This document shows, piece by piece, positions 23,562 to 33,600 of a stretch of 64,000 nt of DNA (position 1 is the first letter of the stretch; each line of letters starts with the position of its first letter). The position numbers were made by a program, and so were the translations under genes. The DNA is from Roseibacillus persicicus. GTDB taxonomy: Bacteria; Verrucomicrobiota; Verrucomicrobiia; Verrucomicrobiales; Akkermansiaceae. The notes below the pieces were generated by a model. That model was not told the DNA's origin. It was given only the letters and a program-made list of their open reading frames with translations, and did not search any database. Location: positions 110,564 through 174,563 of the forward strand of contig NZ_BMXI01000014.1 in the NCBI RefSeq assembly GCF_014651675.1, in the 5' to 3' direction.

Positions 23562-25355
23562 ATGAAGAAATCGATTTTCACCCTTTGCCCGTTTCTAGCC
23601 ATTATCATGGGCTCGTCGCTATTTGCCTCCGAGAGCACGGTTCCGATTCCGGTTTTTGATCTGACTGGAGTGATTACGGAAAGTGGCGCGGTCGATGCGG
23701 GTCTTCTCAACTTCGACCCGAACCCCCGCCGACCGGTGACCCACTTCGATGTGGTAACTTCTTTGCAAGAAGCTGCCGGGGCAGAGGAGATTCCCGCCAT
23801 CGTGGTCGAAGTGGACCAGGCGGGCTTGAGCATTGACCAGTTGCAAGAGATCAAGCGGGGGATGGATAGCGTTCGGGCCGCGGGTAAAGAGGTCTGGCTT
23901 TACTCCGATGGTCTCAACTTTAAGACCGCACTGTTAGGTTCTGCTGCCAGCAATTTTGTTCTGAATCCCGAGGGCGATGTCTCGATGAGTGGTCTTCACT
24001 CGGAGAGTCTCTACTTCAAAGGGCTGTTAGATAAGGTTGGAGTGGTGGTTGATGTGGTCCACATCGGCGACTTCAAGTCAGCGGGTGAGAACTTCTATCG
24101 CACCGCTCCCTCAGCTGCGGCGGAAAAGCAGAGCGCTCTCTTGTTAGACTCGCTTTATACTACCGTAGTGACTGAGATCGCAAAGGGACGCGGGGTTACG
24201 CGGGACTCGGTTTATGATTTCATTGATCGAGGAGTTGTTACTGCCCGGGATGCCAAGAAATTGGGTTTGGTCGATCGCTTGCAAACCCGGACCGACCTTG
24301 TGGAAGAGCTCCAGGCAAAGTTCGGCGAGGAAGCGGCCTTCGACCGGGAGTATGTCCGCAAGGGGGTGAAGGAGCCGGAGATTGACGGCTTCCTTGATGT
24401 GATGAAGCTCATGTTCTCTTCAGGCAAAAGCAAGGCACCCAAGGAAGATTATGTGGGGGTGGTCGTTTTCGAAGGGGCGATTGATTTCAACTCCATCGTC
24501 CCGGCGCGCAATGAGGTCTTGCGTTTGATTGATGATGAGAAGTGCCAGGCTCTGGTTCTAAGGGTCAACTCTCCCGGTGGCTCAGCTTTGGCGTCTGAGA
24601 TTCTTTGGGAGGCCTTGGATGAGTTTGCCCAAAGCGAACGGCCTTTCCTGGTTTCGATGGGTAATGTTGCGGCCAGCGGGGGCTACTATATTTCTAGTGG
24701 TTCCGATTTGATATTCGCCGAGCCGTCTACCATCACAGGGAGCATCGGGGTAGTGGGGATGAAGTTTGCAATGGGCGAAGTGATGGAGAAGCTGGGAATC
24801 TCCTCTCACGAGATGAAGCGGGGTGAGCATGCGGACCTCTACAACACCACCCGACCTTTTTCGAAGGTGGAACGACAAATGATCCGCCAGTCCATGCTGG
24901 GGGTTTACGGCACTTTCAAGAAGCGCATTGTCGATGGGCGTGGCGAGCGCATTGTGGGTGACCTGGAGTCGCTCGCCGGCGGTCGGGTCTATTCAGGAGC
25001 CGACGCCTTGCGCATTGGTTTGGTCGACGAGCTGGGAGGCCTCACTGATGCCATTGCGAAGGCCGCCGAGATGGCCGAGATGGAGGACCCTCGGGCCATC
25101 ATGTTTCCGGAGCCCAAGAGTGCTTTCGACTCCTTGTTCGGATCTGGTGATGAGGGCTTGGGCAACGACCATTTCATCACTCTGGAGGCAGGAGTGGAAC
25201 CTGGAGGAGCGGTTGCCAGCTGGCTGCAGAAAGAAGGCTTGTTGAGTCTTCTTCCGGCAGACAAGCGGGACCAGGTGCAAGCTCACCTCAATCAGTTGAA
25301 GTCTCTGCAAACAGACCGGATTCAGCTCATTGCTCCTCCGCTGCCAAAGTTCTAA
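23562..25355 (+). CDS. sppA: signal peptide peptidase SppA, long (67K) type
   Basis: 597 residues from ATG 23562 (MKKSIFTLC). A single N-terminal hydrophobic segment anchors or exports it. It carries two tandem S49 domains, as in E. coli SppA. The catalytic lysine is in GDFKSAGENF (Lys172) and the nucleophile serine in NVAASGGYYIS (Ser372). Their 200-residue separation equals that of the E. coli dyad (209/409). It cleaves remnant signal peptides in the membrane. A hairpin about 70 bases after the stop may be its terminator. Confidence 0.93.
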   Translation: MKKSIFTLCPFLAIIMGSSLFASESTVPIPVFDLTGVITESGAVDAGLLNFDPNPRRPVTHFDVVTSLQEAAGAEEIPAIVVEVDQAGLSIDQLQEIKRGMDSVRAAGKEVWLYSDGLNFKTALLGSAASNFVLNPEGDVSMSGLHSESLYFKGLLDKVGVVVDVVHIGDFKSAGENFYRTAPSAAAEKQSALLLDSLYTTVVTEIAKGRGVTRDSVYDFIDRGVVTARDAKKLGLVDRLQTRTDLVEELQAKFGEEAAFDREYVRKGVKEPEIDGFLDVMKLMFSSGKSKAPKEDYVGVVVFEGAIDFNSIVPARNEVLRLIDDEKCQALVLRVNSPGGSALASEILWEALDEFAQSERPFLVSMGNVAASGGYYISSGSDLIFAEPSTITGSIGVVGMKFAMGEVMEKLGISSHEMKRGEHADLYNTTRPFSKVERQMIRQSMLGVYGTFKKRIVDGRGERIVGDLESLAGGRVYSGADALRIGLVDELGGLTDAIAKAAEMAEMEDPRAIMFPEPKSAFDSLFGSGDEGLGNDHFITLEAGVEPGGAVASWLQKEGLLSLLPADKRDQVQAHLNQLKSLQTDRIQLIAPPLPKF

Positions 25356-25422
25356 CGATGGCGGGGAAGCCTTTTGAAAATCAAGAAAGCCTCGGGCGGC
25401 CGATGGTCGGGAACTGCACCTC

Positions 25423-25449
25423 GGCGGACTGAGGAGCTGTCAGTCCGCC
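25423..25449 (+). terminator. hairpin after sppA (terminator or small repeat)
   Basis: GGCGGACTGA (25423-25432) pairs perfectly with TCAGTCCGCC (25440-25449) around GGAGCTG. The following T-rich stretch (CTCTTTC) is weak, so it may instead be a REP-like palindrome. It lies between the converging sppA and TIM-barrel genes. Confidence 0.45.
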
Positions 25450-25481
25450 TCTTTCGGTGTGAGAACAGTTTGCAGAGAAAC

Positions 25482-26366
25482 CTAGATGCCCAACTCATGG
25501 CAGAGCTGTTCAAAGGCTTTGCCATACTCGACATAGGAGTTGTAGCACTGGTCCCAGTCCGGCTCGGCGCCATCGACAGCGTGGAAGACGGTGGCCACGT
25601 GGGGCTCGATGGCTAGTCCGCCATCATATCCGGAGTTTTTCAACTCGGTGAGGATTTCGCGCACCTTGGCCTGCCCTTCGCCCGGGAGGGTGTATTCGGT
25701 GGGCTCGGTTTCGCCGGCGGGCGGGTTGGTGCAGTCTTTGATGTGAACATGGATGATGTGTTCGCGGACGGCGTGATAGAACTCGAGCGGGTCTTGCCAA
25801 GGGAAGCCGCCATCGGCCTGTGGCTTGGAGCGATCCATTTGAAAGACGGGGTTCGCGGTGTCGAAGATGAGCTTGAGGCCCGGAACTTCTTCGACCAGTC
25901 GGAGAGTGTGCTGGGGGGAGAAGCCTCCCCAGTTCATGCAGTTCTCGTGTGCGGCAGTTAGACCTGCGTCGGCGAAGCGGGTGACAATTTCGCGCAAGCG
26001 GCGGAAGCGTTCTTCTTCGTGTTGATCGCTGCCCCAAGGCTCTTGGGCGTAGGACATGATGCGAATGATATCGGTGCCCAGGCGCTTCATCCGGGGGATG
26101 GCACGGTCGATCTCGGCGAGAGTGAGGTCGAAGTCAGTGGTGATCGCTTTGCCCCAGTTTCCAATCAGGGAGCCAAACTCCGGGATGGTGATTCCGGCGT
26201 CATCGAGTTGGTCCGCGACGGTATTGAATTCGTCTTCGGGGAGTTCGTGGATATTGCTCCCATTGACGCCACGGGCGGAGATGCGGGTCCAGCCAATCTC
26301 TTTGGTGGCTTTGATTTGGGTGGCAAGGTCGCGGGCGGCTTCGTCGGCAAATCCGGTGAAATACAT
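25482..26366 (-). CDS. sugar phosphate isomerase/epimerase family (TIM barrel)
   Basis: 294 residues from Met 26366 (MYFTGFADEAARDLATQ); the 31 residues upstream run through a terminator and are rejected. This is the xylose isomerase-like/AP endonuclease 2 fold. Likely metal ligands are Glu in TAAHENCMNWGG, Asp in LIFDTANPVFQ, His in IIHVHIKDC and Glu in LAIEPHV. Relatives in Verrucomicrobia and Planctomycetes act on inositol, keto-sugars or related compounds. It has no signal peptide. It converges with sppA. Exact substrate not deducible. Confidence 0.85.
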   Translation of the reverse strand: MYFTGFADEAARDLATQIKATKEIGWTRISARGVNGSNIHELPEDEFNTVADQLDDAGITIPEFGSLIGNWGKAITTDFDLTLAEIDRAIPRMKRLGTDIIRIMSYAQEPWGSDQHEEERFRRLREIVTRFADAGLTAAHENCMNWGGFSPQHTLRLVEEVPGLKLIFDTANPVFQMDRSKPQADGGFPWQDPLEFYHAVREHIIHVHIKDCTNPPAGETEPTEYTLPGEGQAKVREILTELKNSGYDGGLAIEPHVATVFHAVDGAEPDWDQCYNSYVEYGKAFEQLCHELGI

Positions 26367-26402
26367 GGCCGACTTTTGGCAGATTGCGGGGGTGGGGAAA
26401 AC

Positions 26403-26436
26403 AAAAAAGCGGCCTTCCTTTTGCAAGGAAGACCGC
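26403..26436 (-). terminator. terminator after the 993-residue secreted protein gene
   Basis: GCGG-C-CTTCCTT (26409-26420) pairs with AAGGAAG-A-CCGC (26425-26436), one mismatch, loop TTGC. The adjoining AAAAAA at 26403-26408 becomes the U tract on the minus strand, 24 bases after the gene's stop codon. Confidence 0.75.
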
Positions 26437-26459
26437 CCCACGATGGCTGTTGAGAGCAA

Positions 26460-29441
26460 TCAGTCGATGCGGACGACGCGATAGAACATCTTTTTCTCCA
26501 ACTCGTCGCAAGGAACCGAGCAGTTCACGACGCCGCCATTTCCGAGGAAGACTCCGTTGGCATAACCTCCGTCGGTGACGGTGCATTCCGTGGTGCTCCA
26601 CTCGCCGAGCATGTCAGACGATTCTTCCACCCGATAGTAGCGGCCGGGTAGGGTCTGAATGTCCAGTTGGACGGTGGCGGAAGGCAGTGGAATGGTGTCG
26701 ATTTTTTTCACCTTGGGCAAAGCCTTGGAGCGATCTCCGTCCAAGAGTTGAACGGGGAGATAGGCCAAGGGACGGTGAAGAACCTTCCCGATGACCTGCA
26801 ACTCGGTCCACTGCGGGCTCTGATCGCCGTTGTCGCGGCGGGTGATCGGGACCACGACCTCTTGGGAGCTCTGAGGCGCAAGGACGGCTTCGAAACGTTC
26901 CTCGCCTACTGCCAGCATGCCGTTTTCGCTGAAGAATTGTAGGGAAACGGGAAGCTCGCTGTCGGTGGGGTTTTGCACTTTGAAAGTGAGCTCACGCTTT
27001 TCGCCAGGGGTCAGACCGATCGGTCCGTCGCCAGTGGGGTCGCTCAGCTTGACCACGGGTTCGTCGGGCGAAGGGAGGTAGATCACTGTAGAGCAGCAGA
27101 CCACTGGGAGGCCCATGCCGGGATCGGCACAGAGCTCCAGATTGGCGCAGCTTCCCGGCTCCTGAAACTTGTCGCAGCGAACTACGATGGAAACCGTCAT
27201 GCATCCGAATGCGGGGACGGGCCCGATGAATCCCGCCGCTGGGGAGAGATCCGAGGGGTCGAGCATGATGGGGCAGGATACCGTCGGAGTGCTGGTAAAG
27301 GACCAGCTGTAGGTCCGCGGGACAGCAGAGTTGTTGCAAACCGTGAAGTCGACGACTGCGGTGCCGGTCTCCGGACAGCAGGGGATGCGGCGAGCGAGTG
27401 CGCACGTATCGGGCTCCGGATCGGTGTGACCATCGCATGGAGGGAGGTCCAGGCAGATGTCGGTGAGCGCGCAGCAGTTTTCTTCCGTTCCGTCGTGCAC
27501 CGCGAGGTTGAAGCACAAGGCTCCGGGCACGCCGTAATAGCAAATGCTGACGGTTCCCGTGGTCCCCGGCGCGATACTGGCGGGAGAGAGAACGATGGAG
27601 CTTTGGTCAAAGCCAGATGGTGGCAAGAAGGTGGCGCCTGAAAAGGTGAAGGGGGAACCCGAAAGATGGGTTTGATTCTGCACCGTGAAGGTCAGGGTAT
27701 ACTTGTTGAGCCCCGTGGCGGGGTCGGGTTCGCAGTCGATCCGCGTGTCGAGGATTTCCGCACAATCGCATGGAGGTAAATCCACGCAGACGGTCTCGAG
27801 GCAGCATTCGACGCCTGTTTCGTTGAGAAGTTTGACCTTGAAGTAGACCATTCCACCCATGGGGGAGGCCGGCAGGGTCACCGAAATGGGATAGGGTGTA
27901 TTCGCGGGAAGCGGGGGAGAAAGGGTCACGATTCCAGCCGGGCCAGGTTGGACGGTGGAGGAGCCAGCGGGTAGGCTGCTGGTCGGGCAGGGTTTGAACT
28001 GGAGGTAGTTGACCGTGGTGGAGGTGAGGTTGTGGTCAATGATGAGGTCCACTGTGTAGGGGGAGCCGGCTTCTTCGGGACAATGGATTTCCCGCACTTC
28101 GATTTGAGCGCATGCTTCTTCCCTGAGAATTTCGATATCGCCACCCGAGCCTTTGCGGTCATCCATGGGCATATTGGCGAATCCCGCGATGTAGGGGACT
28201 TTCCATGAGTTGACGGCCATACCATTGACGGGCACATCGGAGAGACGAACCCCAAAGAGACCGTGGGGACCGTAATTGGCCACCATGTCGGCGGATGAGG
28301 TCCAGACGACTGCGTCTTGGGTTCCGCCTTCCATCCCCAGGGCAACGCCGCCATAGCCTTCGCCATCAGGATTGTTGCAGCCGGTGCGTTGGAAATGAGT
28401 AGGGGTCCAAGAGCCCGAAACAAGTTCGAGGAGATGGGTGCCGCTGGCGTGGTTGTAGGCACGGGTATCGGTGGCCATGGTGCGCACTCCGGCAACCATG
28501 GTTTGGCCGTCCAAGCTGAAGGTGAGGTCCACTACGGGGGAGGAAGCGGCCCAACCTGCCTGGCCGGGAACGTAGGCCACATGCACGTCGAGACTGGGGA
28601 CGAAATTCCCCGAACCATCCAAGCCAACCTTGCGAATCTCGCTTGGATTGCCGGGGGAGCCGTCATGCCAGACAGAGTAGTAAACTTCCCCCTCGTGGTA
28701 TTCCACTGCCCAAAGGCGATCATCCCGGCTTGGCATTCCGGGGTTCCCGGAATCAGGAGCCAGAGGGTCATGGGAGTTTAGGACTGTTCCGGTCATGCCC
28801 CCTGCAGCCACTCGATAGATTTTCCCATCTTCCAGAGAGGTGACGAAGAACTGGTTGTGATCCGCGTCAAAGGTGAGATTGCCCAGGCCAGGTCCCGAAA
28901 CGAAGGTGGGGGTGGACAGAGTCATCGGCTGTTGATTGGGAATCACGCAGTAAACCGTCGGTAGGCCGGTAGTCTTATCGATGCGATAGACGGTGCCTGC
29001 GGCACTGAGACTGGCAGCGCCTCCCCCAATGTTGCCATAGCGGTGATGGAGGGGCTGGTAGGTTCCATAGAGGCCATGGGCGCCAGTATACATCTGTCCG
29101 TTGTCATCGATTGCGATGCCGAAGACGTTGCCGAGATCGCGCGCGTTCCAAGTCGGGTCGTGATAATCCGCGGCGTACCAAATCGGGGTTGTAACCGGAG
29201 TCGGGGGAAAGACGTTCTGGCAGGGACCGTAGTCCGAGGGTGAAGGGTTGCGGACGTCAAACAGTCCAAAGGTAAAGGCATTGCCGGCCGAGATCGGAGT
29301 GCCGGTGGGGTCTTGTGCGGGTGCGCCGCAGGTGACGGCCGCGATGCCCTTTTGCATCAGAACACCCGACCAGGGTGCCTGCGCAAACAGGGAGGTGGAG
29401 GCTGTGAGCCAGCCGACTAGGAGCGATGGTATCGTTTTCAT
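26460..29441 (-). CDS. large secreted Cys-rich protein with propeller-like N-terminus and Ig-like repeats
   Basis: 993 residues with a signal peptide (LLVGWLTASTSLFAQ). Residues about 20-430 look like a beta-propeller domain (GNVFGIAIDDNGQMYTGAHG, LGNLTFDADHNQFFVTSLED). From about 435 to 800 there are three to four Cys-bounded modules that each end in a similar phrase: CCLETVCVDLPPCDC, CCALTDICLDLPPCD and VCCSTVIYLPSPDE. These look like Ig/CARDB-type modules stabilised by disulphides. The C-terminal part (GRYYRVEESSDMLGEW, FYRVVRID) is the verrucomicrobial exported-protein ending. It is probably a cell-surface or secreted structural or binding protein; no enzyme motif was seen. A terminator lies directly downstream. 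Confidence 0.75.
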   Translation of the reverse strand: MKTIPSLLVGWLTASTSLFAQAPWSGVLMQKGIAAVTCGAPAQDPTGTPISAGNAFTFGLFDVRNPSPSDYGPCQNVFPPTPVTTPIWYAADYHDPTWNARDLGNVFGIAIDDNGQMYTGAHGLYGTYQPLHHRYGNIGGGAASLSAAGTVYRIDKTTGLPTVYCVIPNQQPMTLSTPTFVSGPGLGNLTFDADHNQFFVTSLEDGKIYRVAAGGMTGTVLNSHDPLAPDSGNPGMPSRDDRLWAVEYHEGEVYYSVWHDGSPGNPSEIRKVGLDGSGNFVPSLDVHVAYVPGQAGWAASSPVVDLTFSLDGQTMVAGVRTMATDTRAYNHASGTHLLELVSGSWTPTHFQRTGCNNPDGEGYGGVALGMEGGTQDAVVWTSSADMVANYGPHGLFGVRLSDVPVNGMAVNSWKVPYIAGFANMPMDDRKGSGGDIEILREEACAQIEVREIHCPEEAGSPYTVDLIIDHNLTSTTVNYLQFKPCPTSSLPAGSSTVQPGPAGIVTLSPPLPANTPYPISVTLPASPMGGMVYFKVKLLNETGVECCLETVCVDLPPCDCAEILDTRIDCEPDPATGLNKYTLTFTVQNQTHLSGSPFTFSGATFLPPSGFDQSSIVLSPASIAPGTTGTVSICYYGVPGALCFNLAVHDGTEENCCALTDICLDLPPCDGHTDPEPDTCALARRIPCCPETGTAVVDFTVCNNSAVPRTYSWSFTSTPTVSCPIMLDPSDLSPAAGFIGPVPAFGCMTVSIVVRCDKFQEPGSCANLELCADPGMGLPVVCCSTVIYLPSPDEPVVKLSDPTGDGPIGLTPGEKRELTFKVQNPTDSELPVSLQFFSENGMLAVGEERFEAVLAPQSSQEVVVPITRRDNGDQSPQWTELQVIGKVLHRPLAYLPVQLLDGDRSKALPKVKKIDTIPLPSATVQLDIQTLPGRYYRVEESSDMLGEWSTTECTVTDGGYANGVFLGNGGVVNCSVPCDELEKKMFYRVVRID

Positions 29442-29537
29442 AGGTCAACTAGCTCCAACCGCATTGGTTTTCAGCCATTTCCAAAACTGGGGAAAACTTT
29501 TTCCAAGCTCGGGCCGGGATGCTAGTCTGGGGCCCTG

Positions 29538-30194
29538 ATGGCGAAGACGGTCTGGATAACGGGATGTTCACGCGGGCTGGGACGCGCGATGGTCGAGGGC
29601 TTTCAAGAGCGTGGATGGAAGGTGGCCGGTTGTGCCCGCAGCGTGGGGGAATGCGGCGAAGGTTATTTTCGCGAAGTGGATGTGCGGGACTCGCGGGCCG
29701 TGAGGGAGTTTTGTGAAGGGGCCCAAGAGAAATTGGGTGCACCAGATTTGTTGGTGAACAATGCGGCAACAATCAATCAGCCGGTGAGCTTGTGGAAGGT
29801 CGGGGAAGAGGACTTCGACAATGTGATCGACGTCAATATCAAGGGGGTGGCGAATGTGATTCGAGTGGTGGTGCCAATGATGATTGAGCGTGGAACGGGG
29901 GTGGTGGTGAATTTTTCCAGTGGTTGGGGGCGAAGTGTCTCCGCCGACGTCGCCCCCTATTGTGCCACCAAGTGGGCGATGGAAGGCCTCACCAAAGCCT
30001 TGGCCGAAGAGTTGCCGGAGGGGCTCGCGGCAGTGGCGCTCAACCCGGGGATCATCGACACCGAGATGCTCCGAAAGACTTGGGGAGAAGGCGCGGGCGG
30101 ATTCCCGACAGCGAAAGAATGGGGCGCGCTTGCAGTGCCCTTCCTCGAAAGGCTTTCCCTCAAGGATAATGGCCAAAGTTTGACGGTGGCATGA
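29538..30194 (+). CDS. short-chain dehydrogenase/reductase
   Basis: 218 residues, a little short for classical SDRs (about 250). Cofactor site TGCSRGLGRA (about 8-17), NNAA (about 74-77), and catalytic Ser (NFSSGWGRS) with YCATK (about 141-145) are all present. The Asp after the second strand is replaced by CARS, which favours NADP(H). The stop overlaps the next gene as ATGA. Substrate unknown. Confidence 0.88.
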   Translation: MAKTVWITGCSRGLGRAMVEGFQERGWKVAGCARSVGECGEGYFREVDVRDSRAVREFCEGAQEKLGAPDLLVNNAATINQPVSLWKVGEEDFDNVIDVNIKGVANVIRVVVPMMIERGTGVVVNFSSGWGRSVSADVAPYCATKWAMEGLTKALAEELPEGLAAVALNPGIIDTEMLRKTWGEGAGGFPTAKEWGALAVPFLERLSLKDNGQSLTVA

Positions 30195-30457
30195 ACCTGG
30201 AGGAATTGACATATCACGGAGCCCATTTGACTGGTGGGGCGATGGGGCTCTATCGCGGATTTTCGCAGGGTGAACTCGGTGCGGCACTGGGTGGCCTGGT
30301 GCTGGGAGTTCTTGTCGGATGGACCCTGTGCTTTGTCCCGTTTTTTGCGGCGCGCGCTTTCGAGGAACGAGAGAGGGAAGGAGCGGCGAAGGGATTTTGG
30401 GGCTTGGGCCTACTCGCGCCAATTCTTGCACCCTCGGTCATGTTTTTTCTTGGGTAG
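30191..30457 (+). CDS. small membrane protein, unknown function
   Basis: 88 residues, translationally coupled to the SDR gene by a four-base ATGA overlap. Two hydrophobic helices are visible (LGAALGGLVLGVLVGWTLCFVPFF and GFWGLGLLAPILAPSVMFFL) separated by a strongly charged segment (EEREREGAAK). No family recognised. Confidence 0.6.
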   Translation: MNLEELTYHGAHLTGGAMGLYRGFSQGELGAALGGLVLGVLVGWTLCFVPFFAARAFEEREREGAAKGFWGLGLLAPILAPSVMFFLG

Positions 30458-30643
30458 AGAGAGAAAATTCCTTTCTGCAGTGCTAAATTCGGTTTTCTGT
30501 GACAGCTAAGTTGTAGGTATCGCTTCTTGCCGTGCGGCAAATCTGGGGCTGTAATTTTTCTTTGAAGCTAAATTTCAGCTCTTTTCTTGGCATTTATAAA
30601 TAGGGGCTTGTCAAAAGGAGTCAGGGTGTGATTACATTGTAGT

Positions 30644-33600
30644 ATGAAAGTTCGGCTGTCCGTTTGTGCGAATCGAAGTAATCTCGAGACTAGGGAGAAG
30701 AAAGGGTTCTCGTTGATTGTCACCATCACGATGATGATATTGCTCTCTTTGATCGCGGTGGGGATTCTAGGTCTGTCCAGCACGACTCTCCGTTCTGCCA
30801 ATGTGGGACAAGATGAGCAAATCGCGCGGGCAAACGCTCGTCTGGCTCTGCAACTTGCGGTCGGACAACTGCAGAAATACGTTGGCGATGACCGCCGGGT
30901 TACGATGGCGGCTGATCAGCTGACCAACAGCCAGGACGGTGACCAAACTTCGGCAAAAGAGGGTTATCGTTATTGGACGGGAGTCTATGAGGCTTGGCCT
31001 GATGACGTCGAGGAACGCCCCAATCCTGATCATCTCGCGTGGTTGGTGACTTCTCTTGATGAGAAGAATTCGAGCGAAAACCTTCCGGTCAACGGGGCTT
31101 CTGGAAGTCGGACCGTCAAGCTGGTGAGTGAAGGGACTGTAGGCGACGATGAGACCGCTCACGTTGTCGCTCCTTTGTTGACGCTGGGGGAGAATGACGG
31201 AGGAATTGCCTGGTGGACAGGTGACCAAGGTCTCAAGGCCGCAGTAGCGCTTCCCGCGAGCGAGCCAGCCCAAGGTTTGGCTGAAGTCAGGCGGGAGCAT
31301 CAATCCGCGTCGTCGCTGCCTCTTGAGTTTGTGAAGTTCGGCTCGGAGGAGCCATTCAGTGACTTCGATCCGGAGGATCCCAAGGTCGAAGCTCTCACCG
31401 ACTGGGAACAGCTCGCCTTTTTCTCCAACTCGGACACTGCCCACGAAGGACTTTTCCACGATCTCACCGCACGATCGACCGGACTTCTCGTCAACGTTCG
31501 CGAAGGCGGTTTCCGCAAGGACCTTTCCATGGCATTGGAGACTGATGCGCGGAGGATGCCAACCGATGCTCTCTATTCAATCGGTCGGGAAGATGGGATT
31601 AATTTGGAAGAGTTGGGCACCTACTACAATCTTTACAAGGAGCTCAATCAGAATCGCGCTCGATACACGACTGGGGGAAGCATGCCTTCTTCCGCTCTGG
31701 CCCTCTCGATGGAGCGTAGTCCGGCCGCTTGCAAGAACGACGAGTTTCATCACTACAAGCAGCCGACCATCATTAGTTATCAGGCGGTCTTCTCGCTTGA
31801 GGCCAAGCGGGTGGTCGAAGGGCGCCGGGTCTTCAACCGTCTGCATCTCGTCATCGACCCAATCCTGACCTTTTGGAATCCTCATGACGTGCCGCTGATG
31901 GTTCCTAGTCGGGGCAATTATCTAACAGTTAAATACTTCGGATTGCCCTATGATCTCAACATAACGGCGGGGGGACGGCAGTATCGCTGTCCAATTATCG
32001 CCTCCTTGACATCTGGCGACTCCAATTATCTTTCCCTGACTGTAGGGATAGACGACCCCCTTGTTTTCAAGCCCGGAGAGGTCATCAAGTTCTCGCAGAG
32101 TGGCGACCGGAACGTGAAGCTCGAAGGTCTCGGCAGCAACAGGCATCGCTTGGCAGGCTTGGCTGGATTCAATTTCGGTGGTGGGGTCACTTTGCCCCTC
32201 AAGACCTCGACGGGAGCTTTCGTCGACGTGCCGGCTGATAGTTCGATTACCTACACCGCCCGTCCCAATAATTTGACCGCTGGGGCCAAGAACGGGGCCG
32301 GCAACGTGCTTGCTGGATACTCCTCACACTCTCGTCACTTTTCGATGACTCATCACTCGGTCTACGTCGGAGACGACCGGGGTTCCAATAGCTTGGGAAT
32401 AGGGGGCATCTTCATCGACTACGACTTTGGGAACAAGCGTCTGCAGCGTCGCGAGGTGCGGGACACCGGCACTCCTGGAACCAAACCCGCTCGCGAGCGA
32501 CTTTATGCCAACCGCTTTCCGGATGTGTTCGATACCTTGGAGGAGGAAGATACCCGCGTGCTTTCGACCTCCCAGCTGATGGTGGAGAAGGCTCCCATCA
32601 TGATGTATTCCTATAATGCCAAAACGGAAAGCGCTGGCGATCGGGGAACCCGGAGCTTCCTGCGTTTCAATCCCAAGGCCCATCATGTGGACTTCTATGA
32701 TCTGTCGGAAAAGGAGCGTGATATGCTCCCCTATGAAATCAAAGTTGAGGCCCTGAACAGCTGGGTCAACCGCAACTTGGAAACCAGCTCTAGCGGCAAT
32801 GCTTACTTTGGCGGGGGATTCGATGCTTCCACCGGAACCAGCTTTGTCATCACACACTCCGTTCCCCGCGAACCGCTGGCATCGATTGCGGCCTTGCAGC
32901 ACTCGACCGCCAATGGATTTCTGCATCAGAAACCGGTGTATGGGTATGCCACCCTCAACGCTCGTGAGCCTTTGGCGCCGCAGATCAGCCATGCGATTGG
33001 GAACTCCTATGCACCTTCGGTGCTGAGTGAGGGTGAAACCTCGACTACGACCTCTGGCGGGCGAGCCCTTGCCGACCACTCCTACTTGGCCAACGAGGCA
33101 CTCTGGGATGACTGGTTCTTCTCCACCATCGCGCCTGAAGTCGAGAGCACTTTCTCCGAGCGGCGGGCGCAACGGCAGGTCGCTGAGGAGCTCTTCAATG
33201 GCGAGGGCGAGTTGCTCAATCCACGCTATCAGGCCAATCTGGGCGAATTGGAGCCGCAGGAGGTGCTGGCGAGCCTCTTTAGTGGAAACACTCCGACTGG
33301 CGACGCTTCCGAGTTGGTTGCCGCGTTCCTGAAAGTCGAGGGACTTTTCAACGTCAATTCGACTTCCGTTACCGCATGGCAGACCCTCCTCTCCGCCCTC
33401 AACGAAAAGCGCCTGGCGACTCTTGATGAACTCGGGTCGGTTAGCGAGACCCAGTCTTCCGACGGCGTTCCGGTCGTGGGTCTATTCGTTCCGTCTGATC
33501 AGGTTGCGGAAGGGGAAGGCCAGGAATCATTGACCGATCCGGCCCAGTGGACAGGGCGCCGGGCCTTGACCGAAGGGCAGATTGAAGTGCTGGCAGAGGC

